From the NCBI GenBank assembly GCA_016719615.1, contig JADJYQ010000001.1, positions 1,028,501 to 1,092,500 on the forward strand: DNA of 64,000 nucleotides. Reading direction: 5' to 3'. Positions 27,008-34,393 of this stretch are shown piece by piece (the stretch's first letter is position 1; every line of letters begins with the position of its first letter). This stretch comes from Saprospiraceae bacterium. GTDB lineage: Bacteria; Bacteroidota; Bacteroidia; Chitinophagales; Saprospiraceae. The position numbers and the translations under genes are program-made. The notes beneath the pieces were generated by a model, which saw nothing but the letters and a program-made list of their open reading frames with translations, did not search any database and had not been told where the DNA came from.

Positions 27008-27043
27008 ACCTGTTTGCGGATGTGTTGCAAACAGGTTTTTTTT
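27008..27043 (+). terminator. rho-independent terminator without an upstream ORF
   Basis: Arms ACCTGTTTGC (27008-27017) and GCAAACAGGT (27027-27036) are perfectly complementary, with a 9-nt loop, followed by eight T residues. The nearest plus-strand gene ends 466 bp upstream, so this may end an unannotated small RNA. Confidence 0.7.
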
Positions 27044-27385
27044 GATGGAGACGGTATGCCGCGAAAGGTAAGCAAACCCTGCCCTTAAGTCGGAATCTTT
27101 ATATTGGATTTGTTGTGAGGTTCATGCTTTGGTGGTAGATTGGTTGTTTTTCTGATGAACTACAGGGCCACAAAATCTTCTTGGGATCAGCGCGTGATCA
27201 TTACAACCAGATCCATTTAAATTTAATCAGCCACTGCTGAAGCAGATGTCTTAAACTTTCATTTAATCTTTATTTGTGTTGTGGAGTCAACGGATGTAAT
27301 ATCAGAATTATAAGCAAGTTGTGTTTACTGACAGGTAATGGGCTAGCTCATTAGATGGTGATATCCTTGGTCTTGAAGATAAATA

Positions 27386-27433
27386 GAAGAGTCCAATGTT
27401 CCGGAAGCAACATTGGATTCTTTTCATTTTTTT
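27386..27433 (+). terminator. long hairpin with T-tract, terminator-like
   Basis: TCCAATGTT (27392-27400) pairs with AACATTGGA (27409-27417); the stem extends outward through GAAGA/TCTTTTC with one mismatch, loop CCGGAAGC. TTTTCATTTTTTT follows. On the minus strand it could also end the beta-barrel gene at 27535, though the T-tract is poorer on that side. Confidence 0.6.
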
Positions 27434-27534
27434 AGAAAGATAAGATGCGATCTTAATTTTAGTAGAGCGACTCGACAGGCACGAATCCTAAAATTCCCGG
27501 AGTTGTTTATTCATTAGGATTCTACCCACAGATT

Positions 27535-28236
27535 TCAAAACCTGTAACCGAGCGAAAGACCAAATCCTGTATTTTTGATCGACATTTTTCCTCCGGGAAT
27601 GCGATCATCTATGGGATTTATTTTGAACATTCCAAATTGTGTATTCAGTTGCATAAATATTCCAGCGGCCATTTCGTAGCTGACAAAAATATTTCCACCT
27701 GCATCAAATGCTTTGAAATAGGGACTTAATACGGGATCATTGATTTCTACCACGTTTTTAAATACGACATCCATTTCGATTTTCTCTGATGTTGAACCAT
27801 CTTCATAGATGGCTTTACCGGAAATTCCGTAAGCTACATAGGGTCCAAATCCTAACATGATAAATCCATTTCCCAAACTACCCTTATACACCAGGTTCAA
27901 TGGAAGCTCAATATACGAAAGCTTGAAAGTGCTTGTGATATCTCCATCAGTCGATTTGGCTCCTTTGGTGGTAAACAACAGTCCGGGTTGAAAATAAAAA
28001 TCCGGGACAATGGGAATTTGTGCATTGACTCCAATGTGAAATCCGGTGATCAAATCATTATCAAATTTATCGCCATTGAAATCCTTGCCGTTTAAAGTCT
28101 GTAAATTGACTCCACCCAGAAGGGCAAATCTCATTTTATTGCTTCCTGAATCTTGAGCTAAGGCGAAGGTCGCGGCCGACAGGAGCATGAGTAATATATG
28201 CATTCGTTTCATTTTCATTTTTGTATTTTGATTCAT
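27535..28236 (-). CDS. outer-membrane beta-barrel protein (PorT/OMP_b-brl type)
   Basis: The product is 233 aa. Signal peptide: MKMKRMHILLMLLSAATFAL, ending at AQ near residue 28; several ATGs (28236 to 28204) could be the start. The mature chain is a small beta-barrel of alternating hydrophobic strands: MRFALLGGVNLQTLNGKDFN, TGFHIGVNAQIPIVPDFYFQ, PGLLFTTKGAK, YIELPLNLVYKGSL and the terminal GFGLSLGYRF ending in phenylalanine, as outer-membrane proteins do. It starts 6 bp after the OmpA-family gene and is probably co-transcribed. Confidence 0.85.
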   Translation of the reverse strand: MNQNTKMKMKRMHILLMLLSAATFALAQDSGSNKMRFALLGGVNLQTLNGKDFNGDKFDNDLITGFHIGVNAQIPIVPDFYFQPGLLFTTKGAKSTDGDITSTFKLSYIELPLNLVYKGSLGNGFIMLGFGPYVAYGISGKAIYEDGSTSEKIEMDVVFKNVVEINDPVLSPYFKAFDAGGNIFVSYEMAAGIFMQLNTQFGMFKINPIDDRIPGGKMSIKNTGFGLSLGYRF

Positions 28237-28242
28237 TTTAAT

Positions 28243-28917
28243 TTATTGGCCTGATTGTAATTTAGCATCTGCTTTCATTTTTTCATTTGCTGCTATTAAA
28301 AATTCTACTCTGCGGTTTTTATCGCGTCCATCATCATTATCGTTTAAATACTTCGGGAGCATTTCACCGAACCCAATGACGCTTAATCGACGACTGGTTA
28401 CATTTTTGTTTATTAAATAGCTGGAAACGGCGCTTGCCCTTTGCACAGAAAGATTTTGGTTGTAAGATTTGCTCCCTTTGCTATCGGTGTGGCCCTGTAT
28501 TTCGATATCCGTATCGGGATAGGTATTTAAAACGGTCACTAATTTATCCAGGTTGGATTTTGCATCATTTGATAAATTCGATTTGTCGAAAGCAAACAAT
28601 ACACTGCTTGAAAATTCTACAACTATGCCCTCACCAACGCGGATAACTTTTGCATCCGGAACGGCATCTTTGATTTGTTCAGCTTGTTTGTCCATTTTAT
28701 TGCCAATAAGGGCTCCGGCAGTTCCGCCAACAGCTGCTCCAATGATGGCACCCAAAGCTGTGTTCCCAGTTGCTTTTCCAATGACGGCACCCATTCCAGC
28801 GCCTGCAGCGGTTCCTATGATGGCGCCTTTCTTGGTTTTATTTAAAGAGGCGCAACCTGCAAAAACCAGGATGCCACTTAATGCTATTAATAATAATTTC
28901 TTTTTTAATTGATACAT
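28243..28917 (-). CDS. OmpA-family lipoprotein with glycine-zipper domain
   Basis: The product is 224 aa. Lipoprotein signal with Cys22 (LLLIALSGILVFAGC). Residues 30-75 are a glycine zipper (GAIIGTAAGAGMGAVIGKAT, LGAIIGAAVGGTAGALIGNK). Residues 105-210 are an OmpA/MotB peptidoglycan-binding domain: VLFAFDKSNLSNDAKSNLDK, IEIQGHTDSKGSKSYNQNLS, VQRASAVSSYLINKNV and GRDKNRRVEFLI, with the diaminopimelate-binding Asp and Arg in place. This is the YiaD-like plan. It anchors the outer membrane to the cell wall and heads the operon with the beta-barrel protein. Confidence 0.93.
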   Translation of the reverse strand: MYQLKKKLLLIALSGILVFAGCASLNKTKKGAIIGTAAGAGMGAVIGKATGNTALGAIIGAAVGGTAGALIGNKMDKQAEQIKDAVPDAKVIRVGEGIVVEFSSSVLFAFDKSNLSNDAKSNLDKLVTVLNTYPDTDIEIQGHTDSKGSKSYNQNLSVQRASAVSSYLINKNVTSRRLSVIGFGEMLPKYLNDNDDGRDKNRRVEFLIAANEKMKADAKLQSGQ

Positions 28918-29428
28918 ATACGCTTTGATTTTAATGAAAAAACTTTTTCATTTCAATTGGAAAGGTAGTATATACGAATTGTTATAATTTATACAATTAT
29001 TTTTATTAATTGCATAAATCCTACATCTTTAAATGGCTTGCAATTGGCCTTCCTTGTTTTTAATTGTTTACTCATAAATGGATTTATAATTGATGTTTGT
29101 ATGAACCGGAATGTATTAACGGGTCCATAGGTTTATTCAATAGGCCATACCCAAGAACTTACTTTTTGATAATTTTATCTGCTTAAAAGTATTTAAGTAT
29201 AGAGCCTCCGCTAAATTACATTGATAATAGAGTGGAATCGAAATTTAATTTGAAGTCAAATTTTGAATAATTAGAATGAGCTGTTTTGAGAAATCTTTTA
29301 AATGTGAAGCTGAGTCTATTCCAGGGTTGTGTTCCCAATATGTTCGTTATATTTTAAGCTTAGTATGAATCAATTGTTCAAATATTTAGTGATCAAGATT
29401 TTGATTATATTTGTCTAAATTTGGTTTT
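28918..29428. other. divergent intergenic region with promoter elements
   Basis: This 511-bp spacer lies between divergent genes. Apart from a likely promoter at 29385-29413 for the rightward gene and a near-palindrome AATTGTTATAATTTATACAA (28976-28995) before the OmpA-family gene, I see nothing: no frames, no dispersed repeats. Confidence 0.45.
29385..29413 (+). promoter_or_regulatory. putative promoter
   Basis: TTTA (29385-29388) and TATATTTG (29406-29413) are 17 bp apart, fitting the Bacteroidota -33/-7 pattern (TTTG, TAnnTTTG) with one mismatch. The ATG at 29429 follows 15 bp later, which supports that start over the TTG at 29411 that lies inside the -7 box. Confidence 0.45.
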
Positions 29429-29962
29429 ATGAAAAACGTCATTTTGCTTTATTTGAAAACCTTTGTTATCTTTATCGGCTTTCTTGGTTTCTTTTATTTA
29501 CTGATAGAGTTTGTTAATTCAGGTGTTTTTGGTTTGCAACAATCATCATTTGAAAGATTGGTAAGGTGGGCCCTTGGCTTGACTCTTTTGTTTGTTACAT
29601 CGCATTTATTGGTGTTGAAATTTATGGGTATTTCTATTTTCTCCGGAGTGCATCTGGGTGTTTTCCAGAAAGTGAGACTGAAAACGAGTAAGTCCTTAAA
29701 ACAAATTTCTGAAATCTTGTTGACGCATTTGGATTCGGGCTACCTGTCTTTCAATGAAGAGAAAAGCGAAATCGCAATTTTATATGAAAAGAGCTGGAAA
29801 TCCTGGGGCGAAAAAGTGATCATAAAAAAATGTGGTCAAAATAAAGTGGATTCGGAAATAGAGATTTTAAGTCAACCTAGTTTTAAACTAACAGTTGTGG
29901 ACTATGGAAAAAACTATCAGAATGTGAAGCAGATCTCCCATACCATTTCAAGCCTGAGTTGA
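29429..29962 (+). CDS. hypothetical membrane protein
   Basis: The product is 177 aa. Two membrane helices are present at the N-terminus: VILLYLKTFVIFIGFLGFFY (3-22) and WALGLTLLFVTSHLLVLKF (43-61). The remaining 110 residues form a soluble domain with SKSLKQISEILLTHLDSGYL and strands IAILYEKSWKSWGEKVIIKK, ending QISHTISSLS. No family is recognised. It is convergent with katG and shares a bidirectional terminator. Confidence 0.58.
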   Translation: MKNVILLYLKTFVIFIGFLGFFYLLIEFVNSGVFGLQQSSFERLVRWALGLTLLFVTSHLLVLKFMGISIFSGVHLGVFQKVRLKTSKSLKQISEILLTHLDSGYLSFNEEKSEIAILYEKSWKSWGEKVIIKKCGQNKVDSEIEILSQPSFKLTVVDYGKNYQNVKQISHTISSLS

Positions 29963-29982
29963 TCATAGGATCTTCTTCAAAT

Positions 29983-30016
29983 AAAAAAAGCTGAATTTAT
30001 ACAATCCAGCTTTTCT
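29983..30016. terminator. bidirectional terminator between convergent genes
   Basis: AAAAGCTG (29986-29993) pairs with CAGCTTTT (30007-30014), with additional AATT/AAT pairing inside. A7 precedes and a T-rich tail follows, so the hairpin works on both strands: for the membrane protein on plus and katG on minus. Confidence 0.7.
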
Positions 30017-30036
30017 TTAATGAAAACATTCGTTTT

Positions 30037-32268
30037 TTATTTCAAATCAAATCGATCCAGATTCATCACCTTATTCCACGCGTTCACAAAATCATGGATG
30101 AAGTTATCATGACCATCTTCGCAGGCATAAACTTCTGCAAGTGCCCGAAGTTCTGAATTGGATCCGAAGATAAGATCCACGCGGGTTCCCGTCCATTTGA
30201 GTTCGCCTGATTTGCGATCACGCGCTTCAAATAAATCTTGTGCATCATTTCCAGACTTCCAACTGTTAGTTAAGTTGAGAAGATTTTGAAAATAATCATT
30301 ACTCAAGGTTTCCGGTTGCTGGTGAACACTCCATGTTTCGAACCATCGTAATTGGTATTCAGCACGCGCATGCCACCAATAAGTGCAGTCATTTCTGGGG
30401 CTGTCAAAGTCATCAATTGCGCTCTGTCTATAAGCATTTCTTCTGCAGATACCGCATGTTTGGCTTTGAAATAATTTCTAAAGCCATCTGCTGCAGGTTC
30501 AAGAACGGCAAATGATTCCACATCTGTTTGCTCCTGTGTTGCATCTGTCCTGCCCGGAGTAAAAGGAACTATAACTTCGCGACCTGCATTTTTTGTCGCT
30601 TTTTCGATTCCTGCATTCCCAGCAAGTACAATCAAGTCTGCCATGGAAATCTGCTTTCCGCTTGTTTGAGCTGCATTAAATTCCTTTTGTATGGATTCCA
30701 ATGTCTCGAGAACTTTTGAAAGTTGCGCCGGATTATTGACTTCCCAATCTTTTTGTGGCGCCAATCGAATACGGGCACCGTTGGCACCACCGCGTTTATC
30801 TGAACCTCTGAACGTGGAGGCAGAAGCCCATGCAGTGGATACCATTTGCGATACCGTTAATCCTGAATTCTGGATTTTTGATTTAAGCGCAACGGTATCA
30901 TTTTCATCAATAAGTTTATGACTTGTAGGAGGTACCGGATCCTGCCAGATCAAAACTTCCTTAGGCACCTCAGGTCCCAAATAACGAGATATCGGACCCA
31001 TATCGCGATGCGTTAGTTTGTACCAGGCGCGCGCAAATGCATCTGCAAAGTCATCGGGATTTTCGTGAAAACGCCTGGATATTTTTTCATAAGCCGGATC
31101 CATCCGCAATGCGAGATCCGTAGTAAGCATAACTGGAGTGTGGCGCAAATTTGGATCGTGTGCGTCGGGCACTGTACCGGCTCCCATGCCGTGTTTCGGG
31201 ATCCATTGATGGGCCCCTGCCGGACTTTTACTCAACTCCCATTCGTAGCCAAAGAGATTCCAGAAAAAATTATTGCTCCATTTGGTGGGAGTTGTGGTCC
31301 ATGCCCCTTCGAGTCCACTGGTGATAGTATGCACACCATGGCCACTGCCAAAACTGTTTTTCCAACCCAGTCCTTGATCTTCGATACTTGCAGCCGCTGG
31401 TTCGGGACCTACATATTTGCCCGGATCGGCAGCACCGTGTGTTTTACCGAAAGTATGACCACCTGCGATCAGGGCAACGGTTTCTTCATCGTTCATGGCC
31501 ATCCTACCGAAGGTCTCGCGGATATCGCGGGCAGCGAGCAGGGGATCGGGATTTCCATTGGGCCCTTCGGGGTTGACATAGATCAAACCCATTTGTACAG
31601 CAGCTAAGGGGTTTTCCAGTTCGCGATCCCCGGTATACCGCTGGTCATCCAGCCATTTGCGTTCAGAGCCCCAATACACATCTTGCTCGGGTTCCCAAAC
31701 ATCTTCGCGGCCTCCACCAAAGCCGAAGGTTTTAAATCCCATGGACTCCAAGGCACAATTTCCGGCGAGAATCATCAGATCAGCCCAGGATATTTTCTTG
31801 CCATATTTCTTTTTAATGGGCCACAAAAGCAAACGCGCTTTGTCTAGGTTGGCATTGTCGGGCCAACTGTTGAGGGTTGCAGATCGCTGCGTTCCTGAAC
31901 CGGCGCCACCTCGTCCATCAGAGATGCGGTAAGTACCGGCACTATGCCAAGCCATTCGGATAAAAAAGGACCGTAGTGGCCATAATCTGCAGGCCACCAA
32001 TCTTGTGATTCGGTCATCAATGCGAAGATGTCCTTTTTACGGCTTCGAGATCTAAGGACTTAAAAGCCTCTGCATAATTAAAATTTTCATCCATCGGATT
32101 CGATAAAGATGAGTTCTGTCTGAGGATGTTTAATTTCAGTTGATTGGGCCACCAATCGCGGTTGCCCAGGCCGCTGCCTGCACTTTGCTTGAGAGCCCCG
32201 CCATGAAACGGGCATTTGCTTTCTCCGTTTACATTGTAGGAGGAGTTCGATGAATTGTTGTTTTCCAT
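30037..32268 (-). CDS. katG: catalase-peroxidase KatG, frame broken by three single-base deletions
   Basis: Adding one base at each of 32034-32038 (A5 on the coding strand), 31962-31967 (T6) and 30312-30313 (GG) restores a 744-aa KatG of normal length. Distal heme residues are in IRMAWHSAGTYR (Arg, Trp, His); the proximal histidine is in IAGGHTFGKTHGA. The Trp-Tyr-Met adduct partners are that Trp, the Tyr of LIYVNPEGP and the Met of ALRMDPAYEK. The N-terminus has the usual KCPFHGG. The second, non-catalytic half is complete. The enzyme removes hydrogen peroxide in the cytoplasm. Since every catalytic residue survives, the breaks are most likely sequencing errors. RSATLNSWPDN replaces the usual RFAPLNSWPDN. 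Confidence 0.93.
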
Positions 32269-32548
32269 TTTTATAAAATATTTATTTTTTTGATAATGAT
32301 AAATTCCTTCTCAACAAACATATTGAAAGCATTTAAAGAGTTTACAATTTTATTCGTTATTGAGATCATATACTCTCAATTATAAAACAAGGAAATTCTC
32401 CTATTGTTTGGCTATCTACTTTGAATCTCATGAAAAGCTAATGAAAGCCTAAAGCTAAATGCAAAAAGCTTATAGCTGCAATCCTAAAAGAATTTTATCA
32501 TCCAGACATAATTATCACTTTCCAATTGAATAATTTCTTCAAGTCGTG

Positions 32549-32602
32549 ACTCCATAATCCATACTCCATACTCCATAATCTATACTCCATAATCCATACT
32601 CC
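32549..32602. repeat. heptanucleotide tandem repeat
   Basis: Seven and a half copies of A(C/A)TC(C/T)AT run in tandem: ACTCCAT and AATCCAT units alternate. Such arrays vary in copy number by slippage. No gene begins or ends within it. Confidence 0.75.
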
Positions 32603-32618
32603 AAACGACATCCTTTAA

Positions 32619-32760
32619 ATTTCTTCGTGGTCCTTTGTGCCTTTGTGCCTTCGTGGCAGAATAACGGATGTTCCATTTTAAATAAATGTCGATTCATTTT
32701 CATAGCCAAAATTTTTGAAGAAATGCCACTAAGGCACGAAGACACGAAGGAACACAAAGT
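32619..32760. repeat. partial copies of the palindromic element
   Basis: CTTCGTGGTCCTTTGTGCCT with TTGTGCCTTCGTGGCAG (32623-32663) and GCCACTAAGGCACGAAGACA with CGAAGGAACACAAAG (32725-32759) are two half-elements facing each other across about 60 bp. Confidence 0.65.
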
Positions 32761-32771
32761 AGTAGAGGATA

Positions 32772-32915
32772 CGCGATTATTAATATCGCATTAAAGAGCT
32801 TTAGGCTTTAGGCTTTGAGCTTTTTGCTTCTTCTGTGCCACGAAGGCGCAAAGGCACTAAGGACCACGAAGTTTTTCCACTTTGTGGTCCTTCGCGTCTT
32901 AGAGTCTTAATGTCT
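32772..32915. repeat. inverted copy of the 21-kb composite element
   Basis: Reading the minus strand gives, in order, the palindromic element (32915 to 32836), an AAAGCCTAAAGC run, then GCTCTTTAATGCGATATTAA and AATCGC: the same order as 21051-21213 on the plus strand. The two loci therefore form a long inverted repeat bracketing about 11 kb. Confidence 0.7.
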
Positions 32916-32982
32916 ATCTTCACAGATGTTGATAGTGGCCCAATTGAAAACCAAGACAGCAAGCATTTCTTTGAAATTTGAT

Positions 32983-32990
32983 TACATTTG
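32983..32990 (+). promoter_or_regulatory. -7 promoter box
   Basis: TACATTTG matches TAnnTTTG and lies 62 bp before the ATG of the T9SS gene. No good -33 element is seen at the expected distance, so confidence is limited. Confidence 0.35.
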
Positions 32991-33052
32991 ACTCCCAAAT
33001 AATTACTTGATCAAAATCAATTCATTTTATTAAAATCATTAAAACGACCCAG

Positions 33053-34096
33053 ATGAAAAACAGCTACCTGACTTTATTTTTTACCATATCGCTGGCCATA
33101 TCAGCTTTTTCTCAAAATTTACTCACTGAAGATTTTGTCTACGATCCAGTCGATAGCCTCGAGGAAACTAGAAACTGGCACAGATCCGGAGTCAATTTCT
33201 TGAACAATGTTACGGTGGTTGCTCCAGGTCTTGAATATGTAGATTATGTTGGATCGGGCAGGGGCAATAGTTGCCGCATTACCAATGATGGAGACGGCGA
33301 TATTCTTCTGAGAAATTTTCCAACCGCAGTTATATCAGGTTCAGTTTACTTGTCCTTTATGTTTAGAATAGACAGTATGCCTGCTACTGTTACGCAAGGT
33401 TACTTTATTTGTTTGAATCCCAATACTGGGGGCACTTATTTGAATACGGCACTTTATATCAAAAGACTGAGTTCTACTGAATTTAATGTGGGAGTGCGAA
33501 AAACCAGCCCGGTTAATTATTCCAATAAAGTGTTTGAAACCGGTAAAACCTATCTGGGAGTTCTGAAGTACGCCATTCATAACGGCGTAAATGATGATTC
33601 ATCCAGCGTATTTGTTTTTGAAAATGGAGTACCCACCACAGAACCTTCACAAGTTTTGGCAGCTTCCACTGATGGAGATGATTTCACCGGACAGGCGACG
33701 GTTGTTCTTACCAATAATTATGCACAAACTGGCATGAAAGGCGTTGATGTTCAGGTTGATGGTATCCGTGCCGGAACATCCTGGGAAACCAGTGTTTTGG
33801 CCATGATCAGTTCCGTTGAAAACGAAAAATTAAGGGCGACATTTTATATCCGCAATGCACCCAATCCGTTTGCTCAAAATACCACAATTGAATACCAGAT
33901 CCCCAATCGCGGATTTGTAAATCTTAAAATGATGGATGCATCTGGAAAACCTTGTGCAGAACTTGTCAACGAAATGAAAGAAGGCGGAAAACATACATTG
34001 GATTATAATGCCACAGGTTTGCCAGCCGGTGTGTATACTTGTAAGCTTTTATGGAATGGACTTGCGGTAAGTGATCAAATGATTCTCGTCAAATAA
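33053..34096 (+). CDS. secreted T9SS type A protein
   Basis: The product is 347 aa. Signal peptide 1-20 (YLTLFFTISLAISAFS). Residues 25-245 form a beta-sandwich-like domain, with EDFVYDPVDSLEETRNWHRS and SVYLSFMFRIDSMPATVTQG, recalling the LamG/concanavalin-like modules found in Bacteroidota surface proteins. The C-terminal 80 residues are a type A sorting domain: IRNAPNPFAQNTTIEYQIPN, then LKMMDASGKP and LPAGVYTCKLLWNGLAVSDQ. It is exported by T9SS and probably cell-surface attached. No enzymatic motif is visible. Confidence 0.82.
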   Translation: MKNSYLTLFFTISLAISAFSQNLLTEDFVYDPVDSLEETRNWHRSGVNFLNNVTVVAPGLEYVDYVGSGRGNSCRITNDGDGDILLRNFPTAVISGSVYLSFMFRIDSMPATVTQGYFICLNPNTGGTYLNTALYIKRLSSTEFNVGVRKTSPVNYSNKVFETGKTYLGVLKYAIHNGVNDDSSSVFVFENGVPTTEPSQVLAASTDGDDFTGQATVVLTNNYAQTGMKGVDVQVDGIRAGTSWETSVLAMISSVENEKLRATFYIRNAPNPFAQNTTIEYQIPNRGFVNLKMMDASGKPCAELVNEMKEGGKHTLDYNATGLPAGVYTCKLLWNGLAVSDQMILVK

Positions 34097-34296
34097 GCAG
34101 TTCGATTCCAGCGATTGTTATCCTACAATGGCCAAGATGAAATCTTAAAGCTTATTTGAAACTGATCAAAGCTTGAGTTCTATTTTATAATAGGCTAAGC
34201 GAATGGTATCAGTAGCAATTATGGTTTGATAAATTATTGACTTCCAGCGTTAGCTTAATTCAATTTCAGAGCGCTTATTTCCTTTTTTATACTTAT

Positions 34297-34316
34297 ACTA
34301 ACAAACGTTTGTTAGT
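34297..34316. repeat. 20-bp perfect palindrome
   Basis: ACTAACAAACGTTTGTTAGT is fully self-complementary. Variants occur at 40652-40671 and 40903-40922 (ACTAACAAACGTTCGTTGGT), at 47721-47736 (TAACAAACGTTTGTTA) and, with two mismatches, inside a gene at 48108-48127. It is probably the core of a dispersed repeat or a binding site. Confidence 0.7.
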
Positions 34317-34393
34317 GCAGCTTGAGGCGTTCCAAAATTGGAAATCAAAACCCTCTAGTTTTATACCTTGTGGGCCCATAAAACCTCAAATCA

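Larger units (their letters stand above)
26543..27534. other. gene-free 1-kb stretch with two terminator-like hairpins
   Basis: No reading frame of convincing length or composition is present on either strand. The only clear structures are two hairpins with T-tracts, at 27008-27043 and 27386-27433, neither directly after a gene. Small RNAs ending at these hairpins are possible; I could not match the sequence to 6S, SRP, tmRNA or RNase P RNA by eye. Confidence 0.5.
32269..33052. other. gene-free stretch with repeats and a promoter
   Basis: This 784-bp spacer holds a 7-bp tandem repeat (32549-32602), partial and full copies of the palindromic element in inverted orientation relative to the 21-kb locus, an inverted AAAGCCTAAAGC run and, at the right, a -7 box for the next gene. 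Short frames here follow the repeats and are not genes. Confidence 0.75.

Noticed and set aside
30333..31932. Several plus-strand frames across katG
   Set aside because: All are antisense to conserved KatG sequence; none shows a domain or start context.
32539..32998. Two minus-strand frames of 65-72 codons
   Set aside because: They translate the dispersed palindromic repeats and the heptamer array (GLEYGLWSIDYGVWSMDYG), so they are repeat-derived.
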